Assembly: GCA_964507025.1 (NCBI GenBank)
Contig: CAZDOK010000006.1
Coordinates: forward strand, 1-64,000
From: Amarobacter sp964507025
GTDB taxonomy: Bacteria > Chloroflexota > Dehalococcoidia > Tepidiformales > Tepidiformaceae
Reading direction: 5' to 3'
DNA: 64,000 nucleotides
Each line of letters begins with the position of its first letter. The stretch's first letter is position 1. Below the pieces are notes generated by a model that was given only the letters and a program-made list of their open reading frames with translations, did no database searches and was not told where the DNA came from. Positions 7,640 through 15,225 of the stretch are shown one piece after another. A program made the position numbers and the translations under genes.

Positions 7640-8572
7640 ATGAACTTCGGACTGCACATTGGTCAGCAGAACATCACCATCGACGAGATGCGCCGGACGT
7701 GGACCTGGGCCGATACCGCCGGCTTCGACTGGGTCGATGTCTGGGACCACTTCTACGAAGCGCCGCCCGTTGACGGCAACGGCAGCTGCTTCGAGGCCAC
7801 GACCTGTATGGCCGCAATGGCCTGCGAGACGAAGAACGTCCGCATCGGCGTGCTCGTCCTGGGGATGAACTACCGCCACCCGGCAGTGCTGGCGAACGCC
7901 CTGTGCACGATTGACCAGCTCAGTGGCGGACGGCTCGAGATCGGGCTCGGCGCCGGGTGGCACGAGCCGGAGTACCGCGCGTATGGCATCCCGTTTCTGC
8001 CCATCAAGGAGCGCATGGACATCCTCGAGGAAGGCGTGCAGGTGGTGCGCCTGCTGACAACGCAGGACCGCTCGAACTTCAGCGGGAAGCACTTCCAGCT
8101 CAACAGCGCAGCCTGCAACCCGAAGCCAGTGCAGGCGCGCCCGCGCATCTGGATCGGCGGCAATGGCGAGAAGCGCACGTTGCGGATCGCCGCACGCCAC
8201 GCGGATGGATGGAACACCCCGTATACCTCGCCGGAGGAGTTCAAGCGGCTCTCCGGCGTGCTGGACATGTGGTGCGAAAAGGAGGGCCGTGACCCGGCGA
8301 CCATCGAGCGGAACGTGAACCTGAGCTTCCACATGGCGGCCAGCCCCGCGGCCCTCGACCGCGCTGACGCACAGTACCGCGAGACCTGGGGGCCCGCGGC
8401 CGAAGCGATGCGCAGTCGCGGCGTGGTGGTCGGCCTGCCCGAACAGGCGATCGACCTCGTGGGGCGGTACCGTGATGCCGGCGCTGCCCGCGTGAATATC
8501 GCCCTGCGCCCCCCGAACGACTGGGATGCCATGCGGGAGTGGACGGAGCAGGTGGTCCCGGCCTTCCGTTAG
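7640..8572 (+). CDS. LLM-class (F420/FMN-dependent) oxidoreductase
   Basis: Encodes 310 residues of a luciferase-like TIM barrel. Typical marks are the N-terminal FGLHIGQQ strand, DWVDVWDHF, the conserved LGMNYRHPAVLAN segment, 'LSGGRLEIGLGAGWHEPEY..GIPF', 'KERMDILEEGVQVVR', and 'RPRIWIGGNGEKRTLRIAARHADGWN'. This wording is that of the F420-dependent subgroup, with a possible FMN alternative. It would carry out a hydride transfer in an unknown redox step. I chose ATG 7640 over GTG 7631 because GCGGAGGTGG sits at the right distance from the ATG. It is followed directly by dxr but shares no obvious pathway with it. Confidence 0.85.
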   Translation: MNFGLHIGQQNITIDEMRRTWTWADTAGFDWVDVWDHFYEAPPVDGNGSCFEATTCMAAMACETKNVRIGVLVLGMNYRHPAVLANALCTIDQLSGGRLEIGLGAGWHEPEYRAYGIPFLPIKERMDILEEGVQVVRLLTTQDRSNFSGKHFQLNSAACNPKPVQARPRIWIGGNGEKRTLRIAARHADGWNTPYTSPEEFKRLSGVLDMWCEKEGRDPATIERNVNLSFHMAASPAALDRADAQYRETWGPAAEAMRSRGVVVGLPEQAIDLVGRYRDAGAARVNIALRPPNDWDAMREWTEQVVPAFR

Positions 8573-8606
8573 GCGGGTCGCGCTGTCCCGGTCGGGTGTG
8601 GGGCCG

Positions 8607-8612
8607 TACGAT
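8607..8612 (+). promoter_or_regulatory. TACGAT -10 box for leaderless dxr
   Basis: TACGAT lies 6 nt before the dxr GTG start, with no Shine-Dalgarno between. Transcription would begin at or next to the start codon. Confidence 0.55.
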
Positions 8613-8618
8613 CGGTTC

Positions 8619-9773
8619 GTGACCAATCGCCGCCGCGTGGCTGTCCTGGGCTCGACCGGTTCCATCGGGCGGCAGGCGCTGGATGTGATCCGGCAGTTGC
8701 CAGAGCGGTTCGAGGTGGTCGCACTCGCGGCAGGCCGCAATGCGGACCTGTTAGCGAAACAGGTTGCCGAGTTCCGGCCGCGCTATGTGGCGGCCGAGGC
8801 CGAGTCGGCCCGGCTTGCCGACGCACTTGCCGCGACGGGTGCGCGCTCGCTGCCGGTCGAGGAGATTACAGTTGCCCCCGATGTCGACATCCTGCTGGTC
8901 GGGACGGCGGGGGCAGCGGGACTGATGCCGACGCTCAACGCGCTGAAGGCCGGCCGCCCCGTGGCGATCGCGAACAAGGAAGTGCTGGTGATGGCCGGTC
9001 ACCTGGTGCGGCGGGCCATGGAAGCCGGGCGCGGTGAGTTGCGGCCGGTCGATAGCGAGCACTCGGCGATCTGGCAGTGTCTCTGGGGCGAGGAGGGTCA
9101 CGAGATTCGCCGCATTCTGCTCACGGCGAGCGGCGGCGCGTTCCGCGATTACGACCGCGCTCAGCTGGCTTCCGTGTCCGCTGAACAGGCACTTAACCAC
9201 CCCACATGGAAGATGGGAGCCAAGATTACGGTGGACTCGGCGACCCTGATGAACAAAGGCATGGAGACGATCGAGGCGATGTGGCTGTTCGACGTCCCCA
9301 TGGAGAAGGTCGAAGTTGTGCTCCACCGGGAGTCGATCGTGCACTCGCTGGTGGAGTTCAGCGACGGAAGCGTGAAGGCGCAACTCGGCGTGCCGGATAT
9401 GAGGTTGCCGATCCAGCTTGCGCTCGCCTATCCGGAACGGATGCCCGTGCCCCCCATGCCCACGCTCGACCTAGCAACCATCGGCACGCTGCATTTCGGT
9501 ACGCCTGATATGGAGCGGTTCCCGTGCCTGCGCCTGGCGATGGAAGCGGGCCGGCTGGGCGCGACCTACCCCGCCGCGATGGCCGCCGCTGACGAGGTCG
9601 CGGTCGAACGCTTCCTCGCGGGCGAGATCGGGTTCCTGGATATCCCCGACGTGATTGAGGGTGTGATGGAGAAACACCAGCCGGTTGCCGATCCTGAACT
9701 GGGGGCGATCCTCGAGGCGGACGCCCGGGCGCGCGCGGCGGCGCGCGCAGTCCCCGCAGGTGGCCGAGCATGA
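8619..9773 (+). CDS. dxr: 1-deoxy-D-xylulose 5-phosphate reductoisomerase
   Basis: Encodes 384 residues. Catalyses NADPH-dependent conversion of DXP to 2-C-methyl-D-erythritol 4-phosphate, the committed step of the MEP isoprenoid pathway, in the cytoplasm. Visible family marks: the nucleotide-binding LGSTGSIGRQALDV at the N-terminus, 'NKEVLVMAG', the metal/substrate region PVDSEHSAIWQ, 'LTASGGAFRD', 'HPTWKMGAKITVDSATLMNKGME', and 'HRESIVHSLVEFSDGS'. I chose GTG 8619, which starts directly before RRRVAVLGS, over the longer frame. It overlaps rseP by 4 nt, the usual dxr-rseP neighbour pair. Confidence 0.96.
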   Translation: MTNRRRVAVLGSTGSIGRQALDVIRQLPERFEVVALAAGRNADLLAKQVAEFRPRYVAAEAESARLADALAATGARSLPVEEITVAPDVDILLVGTAGAAGLMPTLNALKAGRPVAIANKEVLVMAGHLVRRAMEAGRGELRPVDSEHSAIWQCLWGEEGHEIRRILLTASGGAFRDYDRAQLASVSAEQALNHPTWKMGAKITVDSATLMNKGMETIEAMWLFDVPMEKVEVVLHRESIVHSLVEFSDGSVKAQLGVPDMRLPIQLALAYPERMPVPPMPTLDLATIGTLHFGTPDMERFPCLRLAMEAGRLGATYPAAMAAADEVAVERFLAGEIGFLDIPDVIEGVMEKHQPVADPELGAILEADARARAAARAVPAGGRA

Positions 9774-10972
9774 CCCTGTTGCTGACCTTCCTCGCGTTTG
9801 ACCCCGTGGCCATCGTGCGGGCCGTTGTGCCGTTCCTCGCGCTGCTGCTGGTGCTGGTGGTGATCCACGAATTCGGGCACTTCCTGGCGGCCAAGGCGTT
9901 CGGGATCAAGGTGCTCGAATTCGGGATCGGCTTTCCGCCGAAGGCCTGGACCTACCTCCGACGCGGAGACACCGAATACACGCTGAACTGGCTCCCCATC
10001 GGCGGCTTCGTACGGCTGCTGGGCGAAGAGGACCCAAGCGACCCGCGCTCCCTGGCGGCGGCCCCCCGCTGGAAGCGGCTGACCGTCATGTTCGCGGGCG
10101 TGTTCATGAACCTGGTCGTGGCCGTGGTGCTGATGGCCGCCGGGTTCATGATCCCGCGTGAGCGCTCCCTGGCGATGGCACAGGTTTCGACCGTGGCGCC
10201 GGGTTCCCCCGCTTCGGAGGCGGTTATCGAGGGTACGATGCGCGACGGTTCCGCTCCGATGCAGGGTCTCCAGCCTGGCGACGTCGTCCTCGAGGTCGAG
10301 GGACGTGAGATTCGAAACACGAGCGAGCTCGTTTTCGCCAACCGGCTCAACCTGGGCGAGGAGCAGGACTGGGTCATCAACCGGGCGGGTTCGACTCTCA
10401 CGGCGAAGGTGTACGCACGTTGGGACCCTCCCGAAGGCCAGGGCCCGACCGGGATCACGATTTCGGCTCCGGCCACCTGCCTGGAGTTCGATGACGACGG
10501 CAACTGCGTTAAAGCCCAGCTGCTGTACCCGTACACCGAGTCGGTGTGGTACCCGCCGTGGGAGGCGCTGCCGAAGGGCGCGCAGTCGCTCGTCGATACG
10601 ATGCGTCTGACGGTCAATGAAATTCGTGTCCGCATCAGCGGCACGAGTGGAGCCTCGGTGAGCGGCGATCAGCCGGCGTTCACGGGGCCGGTGGGGATCG
10701 CGGATTCCACCGGGCAGCTCATTGCGGAGGAGGGCTGGCGGCCCCTGATCGAGTTCGCGGCGCTGCTCAGCCTGAACCTGGCCATCTTCAACGCGCTGCC
10801 GCTCCCGATGCTCGATGGCGGACGGATGTTCTTCGTGTTCCTCGAAATCCTGCGAGGCGGGCGGCGCATTGCCCCGGAGAAGGAAGCGCTGGTGCACCTG
10901 ACGGGGTTCGCCCTGCTGATGGCAGGCGTGCTTATCGTGACCTACTTCGATGTCGCCCGGCTGCTAACCTAG
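9770..10972 (+). CDS. rseP: Site-2 protease family zinc metalloprotease (RseP/RasP type)
   Basis: A 400-residue intramembrane M50 protease. The zinc motif HEFGH lies at residues 33-37 in the first membrane helix (VVIHEFGHFLAAKAFGIKV); the second metal-site motif LDGG is near residues 348-351. A PDZ domain occupies about 150-220 (GLQPGDVVLEVEGREI). Other helices are near 100-125, 325-345 and 378-398. Family members cut membrane-bound anti-sigma factors or leftover signal peptides. An unusual insertion rich in Pro/Cys (CLEFDDDGNC, near 237-250) follows the PDZ domain. Coupled to dxr by an ATGA overlap. Target unknown. Confidence 0.93.
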   Translation: MTLLLTFLAFDPVAIVRAVVPFLALLLVLVVIHEFGHFLAAKAFGIKVLEFGIGFPPKAWTYLRRGDTEYTLNWLPIGGFVRLLGEEDPSDPRSLAAAPRWKRLTVMFAGVFMNLVVAVVLMAAGFMIPRERSLAMAQVSTVAPGSPASEAVIEGTMRDGSAPMQGLQPGDVVLEVEGREIRNTSELVFANRLNLGEEQDWVINRAGSTLTAKVYARWDPPEGQGPTGITISAPATCLEFDDDGNCVKAQLLYPYTESVWYPPWEALPKGAQSLVDTMRLTVNEIRVRISGTSGASVSGDQPAFTGPVGIADSTGQLIAEEGWRPLIEFAALLSLNLAIFNALPLPMLDGGRMFFVFLEILRGGRRIAPEKEALVHLTGFALLMAGVLIVTYFDVARLLT

Positions 10973-10979
10973 GCTGGCG

Positions 10980-11288
10980 GTGTTCACGCTCATCTTCGTA
11001 GGCCTGTTCGTATCGGCATGGTTGCTCGTGGGATTGATGCCCTGGCTGGTGGTCTCGGTAGCGACGCGCGGCAACGCGGGGCTGGGGAACCTGCCCCTGT
11101 CCATGTTCGCCGGGCTGGTCGGAGGGCTGGCGGTGCCGGTGCTGGGGAAGGATGATCTGGCGGGTATCTGGCTTAGCATGGCGGCGGCGGCAATCGTGCC
11201 ATCGCTCCTGCTCGCCGTGCGCCGCATGAGTCTCGGCGCCCTCGCCGGGGCCCGACACCCGACTGCTGGAGAACCGCACCAGGAATGA
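10980..11288 (+). CDS. Small membrane protein of unknown function
   Basis: Encodes 102 residues from GTG 10980, 7 nt after the rseP stop. Three hydrophobic segments are visible: residues 2-30 (FTLIFVGLFVSAWLLVGLMP), 40-58 and 63-83, with a basic hydrophilic tail (RRMSLGALAGARHP). No family recognised. Its stop overlaps the start of the next gene (ATGA), so it belongs to the dxr-rseP transcript and may be a membrane accessory of it. Confidence 0.65.
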   Translation: MFTLIFVGLFVSAWLLVGLMPWLVVSVATRGNAGLGNLPLSMFAGLVGGLAVPVLGKDDLAGIWLSMAAAAIVPSLLLAVRRMSLGALAGARHPTAGEPHQE

Positions 11289-12205
11289 AGCCGCTCGCAC
11301 TCTCAACGATGTTCGCGCAACAGGAGCGGTTTGCCGATGGGGCGGTGTTCGCGCGGTTCGCCCGCGATGCCGGGTACGATGCCATCGAGATCAGCCATTC
11401 GACTCCCCTGGAGAAGATCGAGCGGATTCTCGAGAGCGCGGCGCTGCCGGTGACGTCGGTGCATCAGCCGGCGCCGTGGGTGCGGCATTCGAACGGGCGG
11501 GGCAACTCGCACGTGAACCTGGCCGGACTCGATGCCGATGAGCGCAGCGCGGCCATCGACTATGCGAAAAAGAGCATCGGGCTGTGCGCCCGCATTGGCG
11601 CAGGCCGGTTGATCGTGCACCTCGGCCACGTGGGCGAGGTGGTTGAACAGTTCGAGGAAGAGCTCGAGATGCGCCGCATGTACGACAGTGGCCACGCCGA
11701 AGACGAGCGCTTCCTCGAACTGCGGGAGGCGGTGGTGGAACGGCGCCGGGCGGAGGCCGAGCCGTACCTGGACGCGGCGCGGAAGTCGCTGGTGGAGCTC
11801 GTGCATGCGGCGGAACCGCACCGCGTGACCATCGGCGTGGAGAACCGGTACCACTATCACGAGCTTCCCCACCCCGGCGAGTACGAGCAGGTCTTCGAGG
11901 GACTCGACCCACAGCAAGCAGGCTACTGGCACGATGTGGGCCATGCCGAAGTGCTGCACCGCCTGGGGCTCATCGACCGGCATGCATGGCTCGATGGATG
12001 GGGCAAGCGGATCGTTGGTGCCCATCTTCACGATGTCGTGGGGCTCGGCGACCACCGTGCGCCCGGCGACGGCGACGTGAACTGGGACTACGTGGTGACA
12101 GGGATCCGCGGGCTCCCCGGCTACACCCTGGAAATCAACCAGTACCAGTCCGATGAGAAGGTCCGCGCGGCCATCGGTTTTCTTGCGGGCATCGGGCTCC
12201 GGTAG
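11285..12205 (+). CDS. Sugar phosphate isomerase/epimerase-like TIM barrel (AP endonuclease 2 superfamily)
   Basis: Encodes 306 residues of the xylose-isomerase-like TIM-barrel superfamily. Marks are the first strand KPLALSTMFAQQ, 'DAIEISHSTPLEKIERIL', 'GRLIVHLGHVG', the metal-site segment 'VTIGVENRYHYHELPHPGEYEQV', 'AGYWHDVGHAEVLHRLGLI', 'IVGAHLHDVVGLGDHRAPGDGDVNW', and a final strand YTLEINQY. The Glu, His and Asp at the strand ends (VEN, HDVGH, HLHD) fit a divalent-metal site. The substrate cannot be told; sugar, inosose or hydroxypyruvate isomerases share this fold. It ends just before convergent nadC. Confidence 0.8.
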   Translation: MKPLALSTMFAQQERFADGAVFARFARDAGYDAIEISHSTPLEKIERILESAALPVTSVHQPAPWVRHSNGRGNSHVNLAGLDADERSAAIDYAKKSIGLCARIGAGRLIVHLGHVGEVVEQFEEELEMRRMYDSGHAEDERFLELREAVVERRRAEAEPYLDAARKSLVELVHAAEPHRVTIGVENRYHYHELPHPGEYEQVFEGLDPQQAGYWHDVGHAEVLHRLGLIDRHAWLDGWGKRIVGAHLHDVVGLGDHRAPGDGDVNWDYVVTGIRGLPGYTLEINQYQSDEKVRAAIGFLAGIGLR

Positions 12206-12207
12206 GG

Positions 12208-13065
12208 TCAGAACTCCAGATCGAGGCTGATGTCGAGTGCCTTTGCGCTATGTGTGAGGGCGCCAACCGAGATCGCGTCGACCCCGGTTTCGGCGATGGA
12301 ACGGACCGTTTCGAGGTTTACTCCGCCGCTGGCCTCGAGCCTGGCGCGGCCGCGCGTTCGGCGGACAGCTTCGGCCATCGCGGCCGTGGTCATGTTATCG
12401 AGCAGGATCCACTCGGGAGCGGCGGCCATGGCCGCATCGAGCTGGTCGAGCGAGTCGATTTCCACTTCGACCGGGATCCCGGGCGTTCGCTGGCGGATGG
12501 CCGACACGCCCTCGGCGAGCGAATGGCCCGCGCGGGCGAGCGCTTCGCGGTGGTTGTCCTTGATCATCGCCATCACGGCCAGGTCGCGCCGGTGGTTGGT
12601 GCCACCCCCGCACCGGACCGCGTATTTCTCCAGGTCGCGCAGGCCGGGGGTCGTCTTGCGAGTGTCGAGGATGGTCGCCCGCGTGCCGGTGACGGCTTCG
12701 ACAAACATCCGTGTGAGCGTGGCGGTCGCCGAGAGGCGTTGCAGGAAGTTCAGCGCGACTCGTTCAGCCTGGAGGATGGCTCGCACGGGACCGCTGACCT
12801 CGGCCAGGACGGTTGCCGTGCGGAAGTGGTCGCCTTCGTTGACGTGAACGGCCACCGCGACCGCCGGGTCGAGCAGGCGGAAGGCCTCAACGGCGACGGT
12901 CATCCCGGCGAGCACGCCATCCTGCTTCGCGAGGAAGCGGGCAGTTCCCACGAGATCCGGGGGGACCGTGGCCAGCGTGGTGGCGTCCTCGAAGGCGCGG
13001 TCCTCGGCGAGGGCGGCCCCGACAGCCGCGCGGACGACTTCCGGTGGTGGTGGTTCAATGCGCAC
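12208..13065 (-). CDS. nadC: Nicotinate-nucleotide pyrophosphorylase (carboxylating)
   Basis: Encodes 285 residues. Converts quinolinate and PRPP to nicotinate mononucleotide, CO2 and pyrophosphate, the third step of de novo NAD synthesis. Family marks: 'ALAEDRAFEDATT', 'ERVALNFLQRLSATATLT', 'ILDTRKTTPGLRDLEKYAVRCGGGTNHR', 'MIKDNH', 'VEVEIDSLDQL', 'ILLDNM', and 'EASGGVNLETVRSIAETGVDAISVGALTHSAKALDISLD'. It overlaps the end of nadB, so the start must lie inside nadB. I prefer GTG 13065, which has AGGTG 7 nt upstream; TTG 13071 is the longer option. Second gene of the nadBC unit; nadA is not in the window. Confidence 0.95.
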   Translation of the reverse strand: MRIEPPPPEVVRAAVGAALAEDRAFEDATTLATVPPDLVGTARFLAKQDGVLAGMTVAVEAFRLLDPAVAVAVHVNEGDHFRTATVLAEVSGPVRAILQAERVALNFLQRLSATATLTRMFVEAVTGTRATILDTRKTTPGLRDLEKYAVRCGGGTNHRRDLAVMAMIKDNHREALARAGHSLAEGVSAIRQRTPGIPVEVEIDSLDQLDAAMAAAPEWILLDNMTTAAMAEAVRRTRGRARLEASGGVNLETVRSIAETGVDAISVGALTHSAKALDISLDLEF

Positions 13066-14593
13066 GGACAAACACCTGCTGCCGTTTCCAGTGAAGGTCG
13101 TCGGGAGTTGGGAAGTCGCTGCGGAAGTGGCCGCCGCGGCTTTCGTTGCGGTTGATGGCGGCGCGGAGCATCAGCGTCGCCATGACCGTCATCTGCCGCC
13201 GCTCGAACGCCGCCCGGATCGGCTCGCCCTGGGGTGCGGGCCACGAAGCGATGGTGGCGAGGGCCGCCTCCATGTCGTCCGCGGTCCGTTCAATGCCGGC
13301 TGCATCCCACATGAGCTGTTGCAGGGCGGCATGGGAGGGGGCGGCTGTCGCCGGCGGTTCCAGCATGGTGCGGCCGGCATGTGGCGCGGCGCAGCCCGCC
13401 TCGCCGGTGGCGATGTGTTCCACCACGCGCTTGCCGAAGACGACGGTTTCCATGAGCGAGTTGCTGGCCAGGCGGTTGGCGCCGTGCACGCCTGTGCAGG
13501 CGACTTCCCCGCAGGCATAGAGGCCCGGCAGCGTGGTGCGGCCGTGGATGTCGGTGCGGACGCCGCCCATGAGGTAATGCGCGGCCGGGGAGACCGGGAT
13601 GGGGTCGGTTCGCATGTCGATCCCCGCGCTCACGCAGTAGGCAAAGATCGCGGGGAAGCGCGCCGCGAGGTCGACCGATTTCAGGCCCGTGCAATCGAGG
13701 GATACACTCTGGGTCCCTTCGCGCCGCATCTCGGCGACGATCGCCCGGGCAACGATGTCGCGGGGGGCAAGGTCTCCAAGCGGGTGGTATCCCCTCATGA
13801 AGCCGACGCCCGCCGCGTTTCGCAGCGTGGCACCCTCTCCCCGGACGGCTTCCGAAATGAGGAATGTGGGCACCCCGGGCACACGCAGCGACGTGGGGTG
13901 AAACTGGTAGAACTCGATGTCAGCGATCTCTGCTCCCGCATCGAATGCGAGGGCGATCCCATCGCCGGTCGCGACATCGGGGTTGGTGGTGTGCGAGTAC
14001 AGCTGCCCTGCGCCGCCAGTGGCAAGCACGACGAAGGGTGCGTCGTAGCGCTCGGTGGCGCCGGTCTCAAGGGCGACCGCCTCCACGCCAGTCACGCGCC
14101 CCCCGGTCACGACAAGCCGGGTCGCCAGGGTGAAATCGAGGATGGTGATCAGGGGATCGGCCGCGGCGCTGGAGAGTGCGGTCTCGATCTCGGCCCCGGT
14201 GCGATCGCCGCCGGCATGGAGCACACGGGATCGGCTGTGAGCCGCCTCGCGCCCAAGTGCGACTTCACCATCGAGAGAATCAAACGCGACGCCGTATTCC
14301 ACGAGGTCCCTGATGCGGGCCGGGGCTTCGAAGCAGAGCACGCGCGCCGACTCCTCGTTGACCAGGCCGGCGCCCGCGGCGATGGTGTCGGCCAGGTGCT
14401 GGTCGGGCGAATCGAGCGGACCGACCGCGGCGGCGATACCGCCCTGCGCCCAGCGCGTGTTGCAGTCGTCGATGGAGCCCTTGGTGAGGACGAGGACAGG
14501 GCCGAGGTGGCGCGCTTCGAGGGCGACGAAGAGCCCGGAGATGCCGCTTCCGATGACGATCAGGGCGAAGCTGGATCGCTGGGGGCCGGCCAT
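13055..14593 (-). CDS. nadB: L-aspartate oxidase
   Basis: A 512-residue FAD enzyme that oxidises aspartate to iminoaspartate, the first step of de novo NAD synthesis. N-terminal dinucleotide fold IGSGISGLFVALEA; 'GSIDDCNTRWAQGGIAAAVG'; 'FYQFHPTSLRVPG'; 'SEAVRGEGATLRN'; 'PLGDLAPRDIVARAI'; 'HYLMGGVRTDIHGRTTLPGLYACGEVACTGVHGANRLASNSLMETVVFGKR'; C-terminal helical domain. The Thr-Ser after HP is typical of aspartate oxidase. The start is ATG 14593, directly after a TACACT box and a 29-bp palindrome, with no Shine-Dalgarno; the message is probably leaderless. nadC overlaps its end. Confidence 0.96.
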   Translation of the reverse strand: MAGPQRSSFALIVIGSGISGLFVALEARHLGPVLVLTKGSIDDCNTRWAQGGIAAAVGPLDSPDQHLADTIAAGAGLVNEESARVLCFEAPARIRDLVEYGVAFDSLDGEVALGREAAHSRSRVLHAGGDRTGAEIETALSSAAADPLITILDFTLATRLVVTGGRVTGVEAVALETGATERYDAPFVVLATGGAGQLYSHTTNPDVATGDGIALAFDAGAEIADIEFYQFHPTSLRVPGVPTFLISEAVRGEGATLRNAAGVGFMRGYHPLGDLAPRDIVARAIVAEMRREGTQSVSLDCTGLKSVDLAARFPAIFAYCVSAGIDMRTDPIPVSPAAHYLMGGVRTDIHGRTTLPGLYACGEVACTGVHGANRLASNSLMETVVFGKRVVEHIATGEAGCAAPHAGRTMLEPPATAAPSHAALQQLMWDAAGIERTADDMEAALATIASWPAPQGEPIRAAFERRQMTVMATLMLRAAINRNESRGGHFRSDFPTPDDLHWKRQQVFVRAH

Positions 14594-14594
14594 G

Positions 14595-14623
14595 CGAGTT
14601 AGTGTAGTTTCTACACTAACTCG
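14595..14623. promoter_or_regulatory. Perfect 29-bp palindrome over the nadB promoter (candidate NrtR operator)
   Basis: Arms CGAGTTAGTGTAG (14595-14607) and CTACACTAACTCG (14611-14623) are exact inverted repeats around TTT. On the minus strand it contains TACACT (14601-14606 complement), 7 nt before the nadB ATG, which I read as the -10 box. AT-rich arms, position over a promoter and no T-run argue for a repressor site over a terminator. A Nudix-winged-helix protein of the NrtR type is encoded at 26370-26996; NrtR is known to repress NAD synthesis genes. The link is inference. Confidence 0.75.
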
Positions 14624-14703
14624 GCTGCAACGTGCTGGTAGAGCGGGACCCGGGATACACTACGCACCGGCTCACGCCGTCTACCCTGCCGCGGAGCAGC
14701 GCC

Positions 14704-15198
14704 TTGGCCATCATTCCTATTCGCCGCGCGGGCGACCCGGTCCTTCGGGAGAAGGCCCGGCGCGTGCGGACGATCGATAAGTCGATCCACAAGCTCATCG
14801 AAGACATGTGGGAAACCATGTATGACGCACCCGGCGTGGGCCTGGCCGCGCCCCAGATCGGTGTGTCGCTTCGCGTCATCGTCATCGATGTGGGCGACAA
14901 GGAGCCGATCGCGCTTATCAACCCTGAAATCGTGAAGCGCTCGGGCGAACGCCGGGTCGACGAAGGCTGCCTTTCGGTGCCCGGGTATCGCGGCGAGATC
15001 ACCCGCTCGCTGAAGGTCGTTGCGCAAGGGACTGACCCGTACACGGGCAAGGAAGTGCGCATCAAGTCGGAGAACGACCTGATGGCCGAGGCCCTGGAGC
15101 ACGAGATAGACCACATCAACGGCATTCTCTACATCGACTACCTTGCGAGCCCGGACGCGCTCATTCCGCTGAGTGATGCGCCAGAGGTTCGCGGGTAA
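14704..15198 (+). CDS. def: Peptide deformylase
   Basis: Encodes 164 residues. Removes the formyl group from N-terminal formyl-Met of new proteins. The three deformylase motifs are all present: GVGLAAPQIG (motif 1), EGCLSVPG (motif 2, metal-binding Cys) and HEIDHI (motif 3, with catalytic Glu and two His). I chose TTG 14704, giving LAIIPIRRAGDPVL, because GGAG lies 8 nt upstream and the protein then has normal family length. A GTG at 14632 would add 24 non-conserved residues. A TACCCT box at 14682-14687 is the probable -10. Eno follows after 27 nt, so the two may be co-transcribed. Confidence 0.93.
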   Translation: MAIIPIRRAGDPVLREKARRVRTIDKSIHKLIEDMWETMYDAPGVGLAAPQIGVSLRVIVIDVGDKEPIALINPEIVKRSGERRVDEGCLSVPGYRGEITRSLKVVAQGTDPYTGKEVRIKSENDLMAEALEHEIDHINGILYIDYLASPDALIPLSDAPEVRG

Positions 15199-15225
15199 CT
15201 GCCCGGCCGGGCCCAAGGAGCAGAC

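Noticed and set aside
12968..14602. 544-codon plus-strand frame opposite nadB
   Set aside because: nadB is unambiguous. This frame also runs across the operator and lacks any known domain.
14595..14623. Reading the palindrome as a terminator
   Set aside because: It is AT-rich in its arms, has no T-run, starts one base before the nadB start codon and contains the -10 box.
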